Assembly (NCBI RefSeq): GCF_047663525.1
Contig: NC_092590.1
Span: 9,072,001 to 9,136,000, forward strand
Origin: Anas platyrhynchos
Taxonomy: Eukaryota; Chordata; Aves; Anseriformes; Anatidae
Reading direction: 5' to 3'
DNA length: 64,000 nt
Shown here: positions 24,101 through 36,100 of the stretch, one piece after another
How the letters are laid out: every line of letters starts with the position of its first letter
Numbering within the stretch: the first letter of the stretch is position 1
Translations under genes and position numbers: made by a program
Notes under the pieces: model-generated
The model's database searches: none
Seen by the model: the letters and a program-made list of their open reading frames with translations, nothing else
Told to the model about the DNA's origin: nothing

Positions 24101-27100
24101 TGCTACCAGATTAAAGATAGATGGGTAAACTGAAGCTCTGTGGCACTGGGTAAGTGCTTTTGGTCTATGCCTAACCCCAAATGTATTTGCTGATGTAAAC
24201 AGAAAAGAAAAAAAGGTAATTTTGTAGGAAAAGCACCATAGAAAGCAACACTTGATGCAATAGTGTGTATTCCAAAGCATGAAATAGCCAGATTACAGGA
24301 ATCCAATTTTTTCATGCAGGAAAAGCCTTCATTTTCCAATTAAACAGTGCAGCTCTATCTTTTGATCCTGACCTCGCTTTCTCAATTTTTCAGCTACCCC
24401 TGACTATAAAGTGCTTTGTTCATCCCTGGGTGGAAAGGGATACTCCAGAAGGGCCTCAGTACAACGTGTTTCACATGTAGAGGCTTATCCAGATACAGTT
24501 ACTAGGCTGCAGTTCAGGTGAGTGGGTTTGGAGGTGGGGAGGCATTGTCACAGGTGTGTTTATAAGAGGGCTCAAGTCTTCCAGGGAAAAATACAACAAA
24601 ACAAACGTTGTGTAATTTTCACACAAATTAAGAATAATTTCACAATCTTAAGGTAATGCTCACACTGCACAGAAAGTTGTGTGGGCTGGAGGAACTAACG
24701 CACTTCTGTGTAGCTCAGATAGGCATCCTTGCCTTGCTGTGGCTTTGACTCCATGAGTGAAATGATTGTAACTTTCTAAAAATGTCAGCATAGACGAAGC
24801 TATTCCTTTCTGCCTATTCCTACTGCGCAGGAGCTTCTACAGCATATTTGGATTTAAAAGCAACTTGGTTTTCATAGAAATGATTTCATCAGATCTCCTA
24901 AGCCACTTCTCTGCAGTCATCAGTGTGAGTCTGCAGATCTAATACTACCAGAAGTGTTCATGAACTTCCTTAGAATTTCTCTTGCCCTGTTTTCTGTGCT
25001 GTTCAGGGCAGAGCCCCCTAAAAAAAGCCAGGTTAAATGCTAGAGACCGCCTCCATTTTGCTTTACTGTCATGTTCTCACCATTACCTTTGCTGCAATAG
25101 CTGGAGCAGCTGCATTAGGATCATTCTCAGCAAAAAGTCCAGGCTGACAAAACTTAAGCTGCAAACTTAAAACTGTGCTGGGCTTGAAAAAAAAAAAAAA
25201 AAATACCAAAGCCTGACTGCTTAGCAGACCAAGTAAAATTGGTGTAGCATGTAGGTACGTGTCCTACATATCTCTACCCAAATCACGCAGAAAGAGCCAT
25301 ATCCGCAGAGCTATGCCTCTTTCTAATGTACTTACTGGAACAGGCACCACCACAGAAGAATTTGATTGAAGTGCTGCAGCCATAATATTCCTGAGGAGGG
25401 TGATGAAGCAATACAGGCAGTTCAACACAATCTTTTTGGCTGCTCGGTTGAATACCTGAAGTTCCTCCACTAGCTGTGCATTTAAAGCCTCATAGTCTTT
25501 CTTTGCCAGGTCCAGCTCTTCTCCTGTTGACCTCTGAAGGTAGCTGTTGTAGTCCAACAACTTGTCGTAGCGCTTCTGGATGAGCTTCTGTGGGCCTGCA
25601 AACAAGGCTTGTAGTGCTGAGAGAGGAATCAAAACAAGCTTGTCCAGTTGAGCCATCTGGAAAGGTAATAAAACAGAACTACAGATTATTTCATTCAAAC
25701 AGTTCTTCAGACCCAGTAACGGGTTAAGCCTGACTGCAGCCTAACAAGCAATCTGTTACTGGCTCTTCACAAAGTGTTGCTGTCAGGGGCAGCTTCACAC
25801 AGGGTCTAGCATGAGTTAGAAGTTCCTTCATAACATTGCAAAGGAGGGGTAACAGGTTTGCCTCTTAAAGTCTCTGATAATGGAAATGGTCCCTTGGAGC
25901 ATGCAGCTGGTGATACTGCCCTTTGTGTTACCATGGAGGAAAAAATGAGGCAAGGGTCAGTGTAGGATAACCATGAATACTGAAGTTGGAGAACAGGTGA
26001 GTGTGCTTTTTAGTGCCTAGTAGTGTTACACTCCAATAAAACGGAGATTTCCAGCCCATGTAGTCTAGAGACATTGACATCTTGTTAAATGGCAGTCTTT
26101 GTTTTGAATGATATCAAAGGTTTATTTTTTTTTTCTTTTCCTAGAAATAGCCGTAACTCTATTCCTTTTTAAGCAAACACAATCACTTGATTAAGTTGTG
26201 CTATGCTTGTTGGTTTTATCTCTAGTAATCAGCAAAACTAGATAACTGGTAAAAAAATCCTTCTTAGATCTTTCCATTAGCCTCTAATTGTCTCAAAGGA
26301 TTAATATCGCACTAAATAACATTTATTTTTGATAGCCATGTGTTCAAATGTAGAACAGGCGTTTCTTGAGTAAACCTCATCATCGTGTTAAAACCCTTGG
26401 ATGTTTTTTTGTGAAATAACTTGTTGGGTTGATTGTGAGAATAAAAGAGCAACCATCCCTCTTCCCCTCTGTAGCACCCCACAGCTGAGGGCACATCCAT
26501 TTTAGCACCAGAAATGCTCTCCCAAGGCCAAGTTGATGTGCACTGGCTAGGTAGTTTTCATTTCATTTCCACTTGAAAAACTAGGCTGTGTATAGTGAAG
26601 CAATTTTTGATGTGTTAAGAAAACAATTTTTCCAAACTGCTGGTCCTGATTTCTGGAAATGAAGAGGCTATTGTGGATTTCTGCCCTAAAGTTTTCCCTA
26701 AAACATGAGAGGAAGCTACTCATTATTGACAAATGCACAAAAGGATAGAAATGTCATACTCTGAGTCCAGTGCTGATTCAGGAAAACATGCAAATAGCTA
26801 TTCATTTTTCAACATCAGTACAACAGCTTTTTGTTTGTTAGTTTGTTTTAACTATATATAAGATAAAGTATGTCTGTTTTAAATCCAAGACAGACAAACA
26901 AATAGAAAATAAATAGAAATAAACATGGTTTAAAACAATGTCCACAGTTGAATACTGTTAAAATGTTGGTTTCTTTTTGTAAAGTACAAAGACCTTCAGG
27001 CCAGTTGGGTTATGAGTCAATAGGAGTTACGAAGTTTAGTTTTGAGAAAAGTTTTCTGTTCTACCTCTTGTGGAATTTCTTCTGCTTTTCTTTGATGGTT

Positions 27101-30100
27101 CTGTAAAGGGAGGGGTGGGGCAGAGAGGGGGAAGGAACATTTTCCGTTCTGGACACACTCATCTTTGCAATGATAGAGGTGTTCCTCTTCTTTACTTCAT
27201 GCACTCATCCATTTTAAAGATATTGAAAAAAAAATCTAATTATCGCAACTAATTTTTGAGTTTCTTTTTAAATTCTGGAACTTCAAAGGGATGGAAATAC
27301 ACCATCTCACTTCCCTGTCATTATCTGGGAGGATGTGGTCTGTCAAAAATCCTTTTGGTTTTTGGCAGATGCTGTTCTCATTTTTTTGGAAAGGATTGAA
27401 TAGCTGCATTTTAGTCAGCACAGACCTAGGAAGGCATAAGAAAACCTTCACCTCTGAATTTTTCCAGTCTGAGCTGTTTGAAGAGACATTTTAGTGTATC
27501 TTAGTACAGACAGGCATTAGAGTTCCTTTGGACCCTGAAAGCCAGAGAATATGTGAAAAATCTTACAGTTTATTAGGTGATTTGTTTTCTTTTTTAATGT
27601 TTATGGTCTATATCCAGATTGTTCAACTTTTCTCCATATGAAGCATGGTAACTTACTTGAAAAAGTAATAAAACTGAGATTTTCACGGATCTGTGATTCT
27701 AGGAGCTAATAATAATTCATGACTATAACAAAGATTGCAAAAGTCACTGTGAAACTCTGAATATTGGTAACAAAACTGGTAAAAGCAGAGATCCGCTGCT
27801 CTTGTCTGAAGCTCAGAAGAAAGATGCAAATTTAGCACAAGGACTTTAGCTTCAACACAGGAATTTAGCTTAAGAAGTTTTCTTTAGCTCTTTCAGGGAA
27901 ACACAATGTACTTGAACTGAATTTTATCTGATTTCCTACAGAAACCCAAACAAACAAACAAACAAACAAACAAACACTCATCTATCTTTCCTAACGTATT
28001 CCTGAAGGGTTTTTTTTGCTCTTTTCTGTCTTGTCTGTCTTGCATACATTTGTTCTCTCACAGGCAGTTATCTGTGTGACATTGGGTGTTGCATAAACTT
28101 ACAAGGTCTTCACAGAGATTTGCAGTATTGTTTATTTTTTTCGAGTGGTTCTTGACTTCATCTTCTTTGTCTTGCAAGACTTCCTGAAGCCCAGTTATGT
28201 TCTGTGCAGCCAGGTGTATGGAATCCTAAATGAGAAGATGGTAGGAAGATGAAAAAACATTACAATTTGTTTTAATGTGCTGCATTCACTCATTCACTGC
28301 AATGTTATTGATGGAATCAGAAATATTTTCCATCTTGCATACCTATTTGCTTTTTTTCTGTGCAGTTTCCAGCCATTGTGGGATTGTTTACTGTAAAAAT
28401 ACGTTTCTGTGTTTTGCCTATTTTCAATGCAAACTATTGAAGAATAAAGTTGTTAATATTCAACTGGAAAAAAACTGTGCTCCAATCTAATGTAAGTCCC
28501 ACTGGAAGTTAACTACTTCTCGGCAAGACACCAGCTCAAGCACCATGCACCCTGAAAGACCTATTTTGGAGGACCAAGTAGGACTACAGTGTGTTTCACT
28601 TACAGTGAATTTTAATCTTAATGAAGTGTGCATCCGTTTGGATAAGGAACTGTCAACACCATTACAGGCAACAACTTTTGTCGGCTGAGCTCGCAGCCCT
28701 TCCCCTGTTTGCTGAGCCAAACAAGGTGTGTTTGCGATAAGTTCTGGCCAGCTGGCTATTGATCTTGCCTACCTCTCAAATAAACTCCAGGTCCAGCTTG
28801 GGCACACGTACACCTTGTGGCTTCTACAACGTTGACAAGTTGCCCACAAGAGGGAAAAAGCTGGTACGTTACCAGCAAACCCACATCTTCTGAGGGGTAG
28901 ATTAAAGCAAAAACATTTACAGCACTTGAGAACTGTGTCCATCTAATGCTAACCCTCAACACCACCTAGCAAGAGAATTAAGGAAGGAGTCCTTATGTCC
29001 AAAACACATATTTTAGGACATTTTAATTCATGTGGTTGCAACTCACTTCTGACATTGTTTATGACAACTACTTGGTGCTCTACTGCAGGATTTGTATGGG
29101 GTATATATGATGGCTTTGCGCAGTGATTGAAAGTAGTAACCATGCTACCAGACAGCACTTTCTTTACTGCACGGTACCCATGGGTCTCCACAGAGCCTGG
29201 TTCCTAAAAATGGAGGAAAAAAAAAGCAGAAGAATGGGCTTCATAACTTCTTTGCCCAGTAATGCAGCAGAAGCACAGCTGATTTATTTAATAGTATGCT
29301 GTAGAAAAGCCTGCTTATAAATAATTTGGTGTTGCCTAACCAGGGGCAGAAATGTCTGCTAAACTGGTTATGGACGTGGTTTGTGGCCACGGATTTCATA
29401 AAGGCATGTACCCACCTGTAGATGTTGCGAGGAGGATGAAATGTTCTTCACACACAATTTCACAGTCTTCTCTAAACTTCGAAACAGCTTTTCTTCCCTA
29501 TTAAAGGTTTGATCTTTCACCTAAAATAGATGTTTCCACTGTTATTTTGGAGTCTAGCTAATTAAAGAAGTGCCTAGGGCTCCGCTGGAAAAATCCCAAA
29601 CCTTCCCTGAACTCCTCCCTTTGAAAGCAGAACAGATTGGTCCCTAATTCTCCCAAACTCCGATTTTAATCCAAGAAGAGTCAAAGACACTGGGCAATAT
29701 GACAGATTATAATTTTTGCCAAACCGAATGGAAACAAACAGTTGCACATCTACATGCATCAGTAAAACTCTCAATTCTTTGTATATTGTTGCTCCATTTG
29801 GGGGAACAGTGGTGATAATATAATATAGTTTTATGTCATGGCATTATTTCCCTGCATGCTCATTCGGGTGGGTAATGGAGAGATTTCTCCCAGGCAGGCT
29901 GTAGGTGGAGCTGTTAGCTCTAGAGCCACGCCAGCTCTTCAGCTTGTAACCTCTGCAGCTGGAAACGAGCTTCTCTACTTTTCTTATGCAGCCTGAAAAT
30001 ACATTTATTTCTGCCTACCTTTTAGTTAAGGAAATTGAGAAATCTCAGGTCTGTTTTTCAGGAGGGTTGCTGTAAGGGTCACAGCATTTTTCAGAGATGT

Positions 30101-33100
30101 GAATTGAAGACTTTCTTTACTTAAGCAGAAGAGAGGGCTGAATCTTTAACACATATCTCCTTATTCTAAATTCTCCAATATTTTAAGGTTAATTTTTAAA
30201 AAAAAAAAAAAAGGCATCTAAAAAAATCACACCTTCTCTTAATCAAGTTTAATTCCATAGTTTTCTTTGATTATATAGCCTTGTCAGTGTTCTAGTCTGC
30301 CATGGGATTTGGTGGGAAAACCAGTGAAAATACAAAAATTTCCATTGTGCAAATAAAAAAGCAGAAAAAAATAAATGTGGGTAATTTGCGTCAGAGAAAG
30401 GGGGAAACCACTGATAAAAAACAAAACAGGAAAAAAACGGCACAAATCTTGTAAAGTCACATCTAGAAAGGCAAGTGACCTTGCCACGATCAGCTATCTC
30501 CTGTAGGGAGGTGCACCAGATACCATTTTCAAGGTCAGTTATAATTGATTTTCTTTGAGATTCAGACTGGAGCTCTTCTGAATGTGTTTATCCTGGTAGG
30601 TTTTGAATCACGACCTTGAAATTATGAAAGAGCATTTTGGTTTTGGCCACCCAACCCCCATTGGATTTATCCCAGGGTTCTTTGCCTCTGGTAATTTTGA
30701 TGGTTACAGATCCTCATGCATGTGGAGGCAAAAGCCGTGGCCTTTACTAATCAGGAGTATTGCTCATCTTCCTTGCAGGGCTCAGGACCTGAAAGTTAGG
30801 TGCAGAGTAAAACGGCCAGAACTTGTTCACAAAACCAACAATAAGGATTGCCAGTTTATCCACAAAGAGCTGATCAGAGGCTGATTTTCACAAAACTACC
30901 GGTCGCTTCCTCTCTGCTAAAGATCAGAAGTTTGAGAAACTTAGATAAAAGAGGAAAAGGTAGAGAATACATTATGCTATTTTCTGTTTCAATCACAAAG
31001 AGCTTTCCTGTCTTACGTGACACTCAGAAAAGGACTTTATAAATGATGCAGGAAAAAGGCAACACCACAAACTGTGTTTCCAAAATGTCTTTAAAAATGC
31101 CCAGTGCAAAAGCAGAACTGAAGCTGTCAATGCAAATCTGCAGTTGGATGAGTAAGTACCTGAGGTTCTCCCCCCGTCAGTATTTTCAGATGGCTGGTGA
31201 CCCTCTTGGATTTCTTGCTAATGGAGTGAATATTCAGTCGGGAAAACTTTTCTTTAAGGGTTTCATCATCATCATTCCTCTTATACTTCAGCACTGCAGA
31301 GAGAGAATTTCATGACACTAATAGTCTGTATTCACAGGGCTTTTCACAGGGATGGGGATACAAATATGAAACCATTTGAGACCAGACACTTTGATGTCAC
31401 TTGCTGTAATCTTGTGTGAAAATGATGAAAACCCTGTTATCAATGCTAGCCTTGAGAAGAGTGAAGTTAAGGCTTCAGCATGGCAAGTCTATAAGAAATA
31501 GTGCTATCACAGCGTCTTAATTATTATCAGTGTTTGCAACTGCATAACTGACGATGAACATGGCTATGACATGAATTCTTTCATCATTTTCGTGTTTCTG
31601 GAGTCTGCATCCTTTGTCAGATAGCATAGCTGCTGAGGACAAGTGACATTAAGGCATCTGTTACTTTCTTGAAGCCCAGTGTACTATACAAGTTAAGTAT
31701 AAGCTTCCAAAACTGTTGTGGCAATGTGACTGGAGCTGAAACCTCTCTTGTAACTGCCAGCCCAAACCTACAGACAGAAGAATGTACTGTGCCTTTTTCT
31801 TACCTAAATCTTTCCTCCTTTTAAGTTCATTGATGTTCACATTAATGCTTTTCATAGCAAAAAGGGCCTCTTGTAGAGCCTTGTGGTCAGGGTGAGAAGC
31901 AGGAGTTGAATTCAAGAGTTCACAGAGTAACAAGGGATACTTCATCACCCGTTGTACTGGTTTGATCATCAGGGATCCCATATCCATTAGATTTGGCTTC
32001 CCTCTATAATTTATACCAAGAAAAAGTCACATAAGGAGAAACTCCTTGAAGACAAAAAAAAAAAATCTTATTATTTCTGTCTAGTCATTGAACCTGCTGC
32101 CTTTTATATCCTTCAGTTGAGCTTTCAACTACAGAAAATATCAAAACCAGAGCAATGCTTTGCACTGAGTCATAGAAGTGCGATCACCACTTAAGTCAAA
32201 AAATAAGATACATCTGTCAGGGAACATGGGCCGTTGTAAACGAAACCATCCTCTCGCCCCCTCAGTGAGAAATACACACCAGGTCTGAGTTTTCTGTATT
32301 TTCAGCAACTTGCCAGACTATTGCTTAGACATTACCTCTGAAACTGGCCCACTCAGTCTGAGGAGCGTGTATGGTACAAGTTGCACACCACAACACCCAA
32401 GAAGGGAGACGTAGGTGGAAGAGCAAATAACAGGAAGTTTGAGAAATGCATGTGACTGAAGCCATTACATCCTGCTCTGGGCCTTCAGCCTTAAAATTGC
32501 AACATCTCCATGTTGTGAGTAAACGGGATGCCCTTTCACTGCTGCATCCCTTCTCACAATACCTCTCAACCTGCCAGTGCAAGCTCTGCCATCCTTTACC
32601 TGCTATTTTTCTGAGCTGGCTTCCACTAGGTGACATCGCGGGATGCCTGAGCCTCCACGGGGCTGGCACAGGGCACTACCGGTGCTGCCATGAAATGCCC
32701 CTGGCTCACAGACCCCCACCTTGAAACTGTGAGTGAGCAGTTGGTGAGAGCATGAAGGACAGTAAAGCAGAGCAGGCTTTCCATCTGCATGCCCCAAAAA
32801 GGCTGTCTTGGAAGGAAAAAGGTTGTCTGACAGTAACTGTGCAAGAGGTAATGCCAGGGGAAGAAGGATTTCCGAATATGGGAAGAGGGAATATTACAGC
32901 ATGGAAATATAAAAAACAGGGAACATCCACTTGGTTTTGCAGGCTGACGTCTATTGTTTTGTTCAGCAGAAAGAGTAAAAGAGAAAAAAAAGCTTTCTTT
33001 CCCACTTTTATATGTATAAAAAGTAAAACAGCCAGTCCTTACTGCTGACTAATTAACGAACAATTTGAATGCCTTTGAGAAGAGACATCTGCATATTTAA

Positions 33101-36100
33101 ACCATCTCTCTTGCACAGGCATTATCTGTGTAAAGTTCTGCATGAAAAAAATTAACAGTAGATGCCTTTTAGAGCTTCTTGATGTCCCCAAACCTTCTCA
33201 TCATTTCAATCCCCCTCATTTCCCCTCTATCCTACATTAAATATATAGAGCTATTTTGCCTTCTTTCAGCTTCTGGCAGCAATAAGGAGAAAAAAATCTT
33301 AAATTGTTATTGTTTTCTCTGAAAAGCCCCATGAATGCGAATCTATAAAAGCTGCCTCATGAATGGAAAAATCTTCAAGTGTCTTCTTTTTATACAGTTG
33401 CACTTTGGACAGCTGCCCAAGTGATAAACAGCCCTCTGTTTGCGTATCTGCATGACACAGTCTAGCAATATGGTTTGAGAGATAGTAGGTTTGTTATAAG
33501 ATAATGACTCCCTGGGGCACGAAGTGCCACAAAGTTCGACTCGTCTAATTCTCCCCAGCAAGATTATCTGATGATCACCTCTCTCCCTGGATGAGCCCCG
33601 TTTCCAGTGTCCCTGTTAGCATGCACCCAGCAGCCAGGCAGGACGTGGCCTTGCCACATGGCTGAAACAGGCTTGTGACATCCATTGTGCAGAAAATTAA
33701 GTTGATAATTCATTTGCAATGCTGCTTCAGCCTCTCCCCCGTCTTATCGTGAATTTAGCGAGAACTCTGGGTTGTAAGTAGCTGCTCTAATCTCATCGCA
33801 AATTATCACCATAGCTCTGCAGTAAATGCAGCTGGCTTCACTGCGGCGAGCTTCGCAGCGTGCCCTGCCTCCCTCCTCACAACAAAGCAAACACAAACAC
33901 AGAAAGACTGCCAGCGCTTTAAAAAATACATGGTGGCGAGCTACGCAAAGAGAGGTGATTCAGGATTTAGTTTCACATGCTCTCAGTGTCTCGCAGGTAG
34001 GTCCAGTGGTGAACGTGATAACCAGTATGGTCACAGGGCTGAGGACAGTGTCATGTTTGGCTTGGCACTTCTGAATTTGTGTGCGTGCATCACGGGCCTC
34101 AGCGTGTCTTAAAGACTTGGGCTTTATAATTTACTGTGTGAGAGCTAATCTTAGTACAAAACATGCAGGGTAAATAATGCACTCTGCTGTAGGGCTTTCA
34201 CGCAAACCCAGGGAATTCACTGAGGCTGCACAGTTGTTAATCCAAGCAGAATTCAGCCCATCTAGTTGATAGCAAAGGGCAGCATTGTCTGTTATGTATG
34301 TAATTGTTTTCTTGATCATGCTTGAATGAAAAGCAATCTGGGAGATGGTTTGGGGTGAGTTACACCATGCTTTCCAGTTCACCATTAAGCAGATTTTCAG
34401 GTGCAGTCCTGCCCAAGGGCTGCTGTGACTCCACAACTTCTACACTGAATCGCAGGAAGTGGCATTTCTGAGTGCCCTGCCCTTCAGAGGCAAACAGAAA
34501 TGCCACCACACCATGTGAGGTAGCCAGCATCACTCCTTGTGAGGCTTTACAAGAGCCAGTTTCAACTCAGCCAGTGGGTTGTAAGCTATGGTCCACTAGA
34601 AACTGTTCAAAGTAGAAAACTGGACGCTAATTTCTGATAGAGTTATTAGAGCAACCAGTCTTGTGTTATTTCGACATGCGTTGCTCTCTCACGTGAGCTT
34701 ATTGTTACTCGCTGGGTATGTTGTGTTCCTCTTAAGAACCCCGCTCCTTTTGAGAAAGGATTACGGAACATCCTTCATCGAAACCAAATGGAGCAAAACT
34801 ATTTCAAATCATAAAATAAATCTTGAAAACCCCAATTTAGGATTTCAATACGCAAATCCTTCAAAGTCTATTTTACACTGACTTTACTTGTGATGTCTGG
34901 CTGACTGTCAAATTCTCTGACGTTACAGGTGTTTCTCTCCTACCTGTATAAAGCGTGCCCGCTCCTCTTTTCTCCCTTAACATTTTGGTCTAGGTTGCAA
35001 TCATTTTCTTTAGTTTGGCTAACCCCTCCTCTGACCTCTCCCTGCAGGTAACTTCAGGAGTTGTTGCATTTCAATGATCCTGGCCTGCTGGATGTCCAAA
35101 ACTGCAGAAGTGATAAATTCTACCTTAAGCTTTTCAAAGATGTCACGTCAAGCATAGAAGTCCCATAACCACGAGGTTTCAGAGGCTGGGTGAGTGCTCT
35201 GGCAAAGTGTTGCCATTGGCTTGTTCTTTTTTGATAACCCTCCAGCCACTGCCAGGGGGAAGCTCTAGAGAAAGACAGATTTCTTATATATTTAGGGCTA
35301 CCAAAGGTGCTGTCACCTTAGGAATAGCTTTACCTGTGAGCCTAGTGTGTGTTGAGCAGGTCCACAGGGGCCTAATGCAGATTGATTTAAGGGTGTCTGG
35401 ATTTTCACGTTTGACATTAAGTTGTTGACAAGCACTCTTGAGGACCTTGGAGCTCTCTAAGACATTTATTAGACAACAAGGTGGTAATAAAGGGCTCTGA
35501 ATGAGTTGGCAACCAAATTAAGTAGCTTCATCAACCACAAGTTTTGAAAAATAGTACAAAGCTGGTGCAGTAGTAATTAGAAAACCAGACAGGCTTAGAG
35601 AAATTAAAACTGAGAGTCTTTATCACACATGTCCTGCGGAAATCTATACATTATACGGAAACAGGTTTGTTTTCTTAAAATTTCTACATGTACAGTTTTA
35701 AGCATAAGATAAATAAAAGGTATTTTCAAGATTATTTTACATTAAAAAAAAGATACAGTACTTACTCTTCCTCGTACATCTTTCTGCAAAAGAAAAGAAA
35801 CCAAAACATATATTAGCTTCCTCTTAAAAGGATTTATACAGATCACGGGCCAGATTCTCAGATACACTTCAGTGACACAGAGCAGCTGTAACTGGCCGGT
35901 TAACTTAGGTTTATGGCTGCTGTGTGTCAGCAGAACTGCACAAAACAGCCAGAGGGTACCAATGAATCTGGCCCTATATCTTTTTGAAAGGACAGCCCCA
36001 AATGAAAAAGGATTGTCAGAAACCTGGCTTTAGCTGTAAAGCCCAGTCATCTTCTAAAACTGTTACAGAAGGAAGTTTGGGTCACTGTGCTAGTAACAGT

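Larger units (their letters stand above)
21179..25335 (-). other. ARHGEF38: ARHGEF38 introns between exons 10 and 14
   Basis: The intervals 21179-21739, 21997-22173, 22373-23555 and 23697-25335 have no further exon that fits the reading frame. They hold an AT-rich minisatellite (21629-21677) and an A17 run (25187-25203). Confidence 0.7.
25657..31803 (-). other. ARHGEF38: ARHGEF38 introns between exons 6 and 10
   Basis: Intronic sequence apart from exons 28103-28225, 29416-29520 and 31160-31293. Contents noted are a TTTG-type run (26829-26847) and a (CAAA)n array (27946-27976). Nothing else is recognised. Confidence 0.65.
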
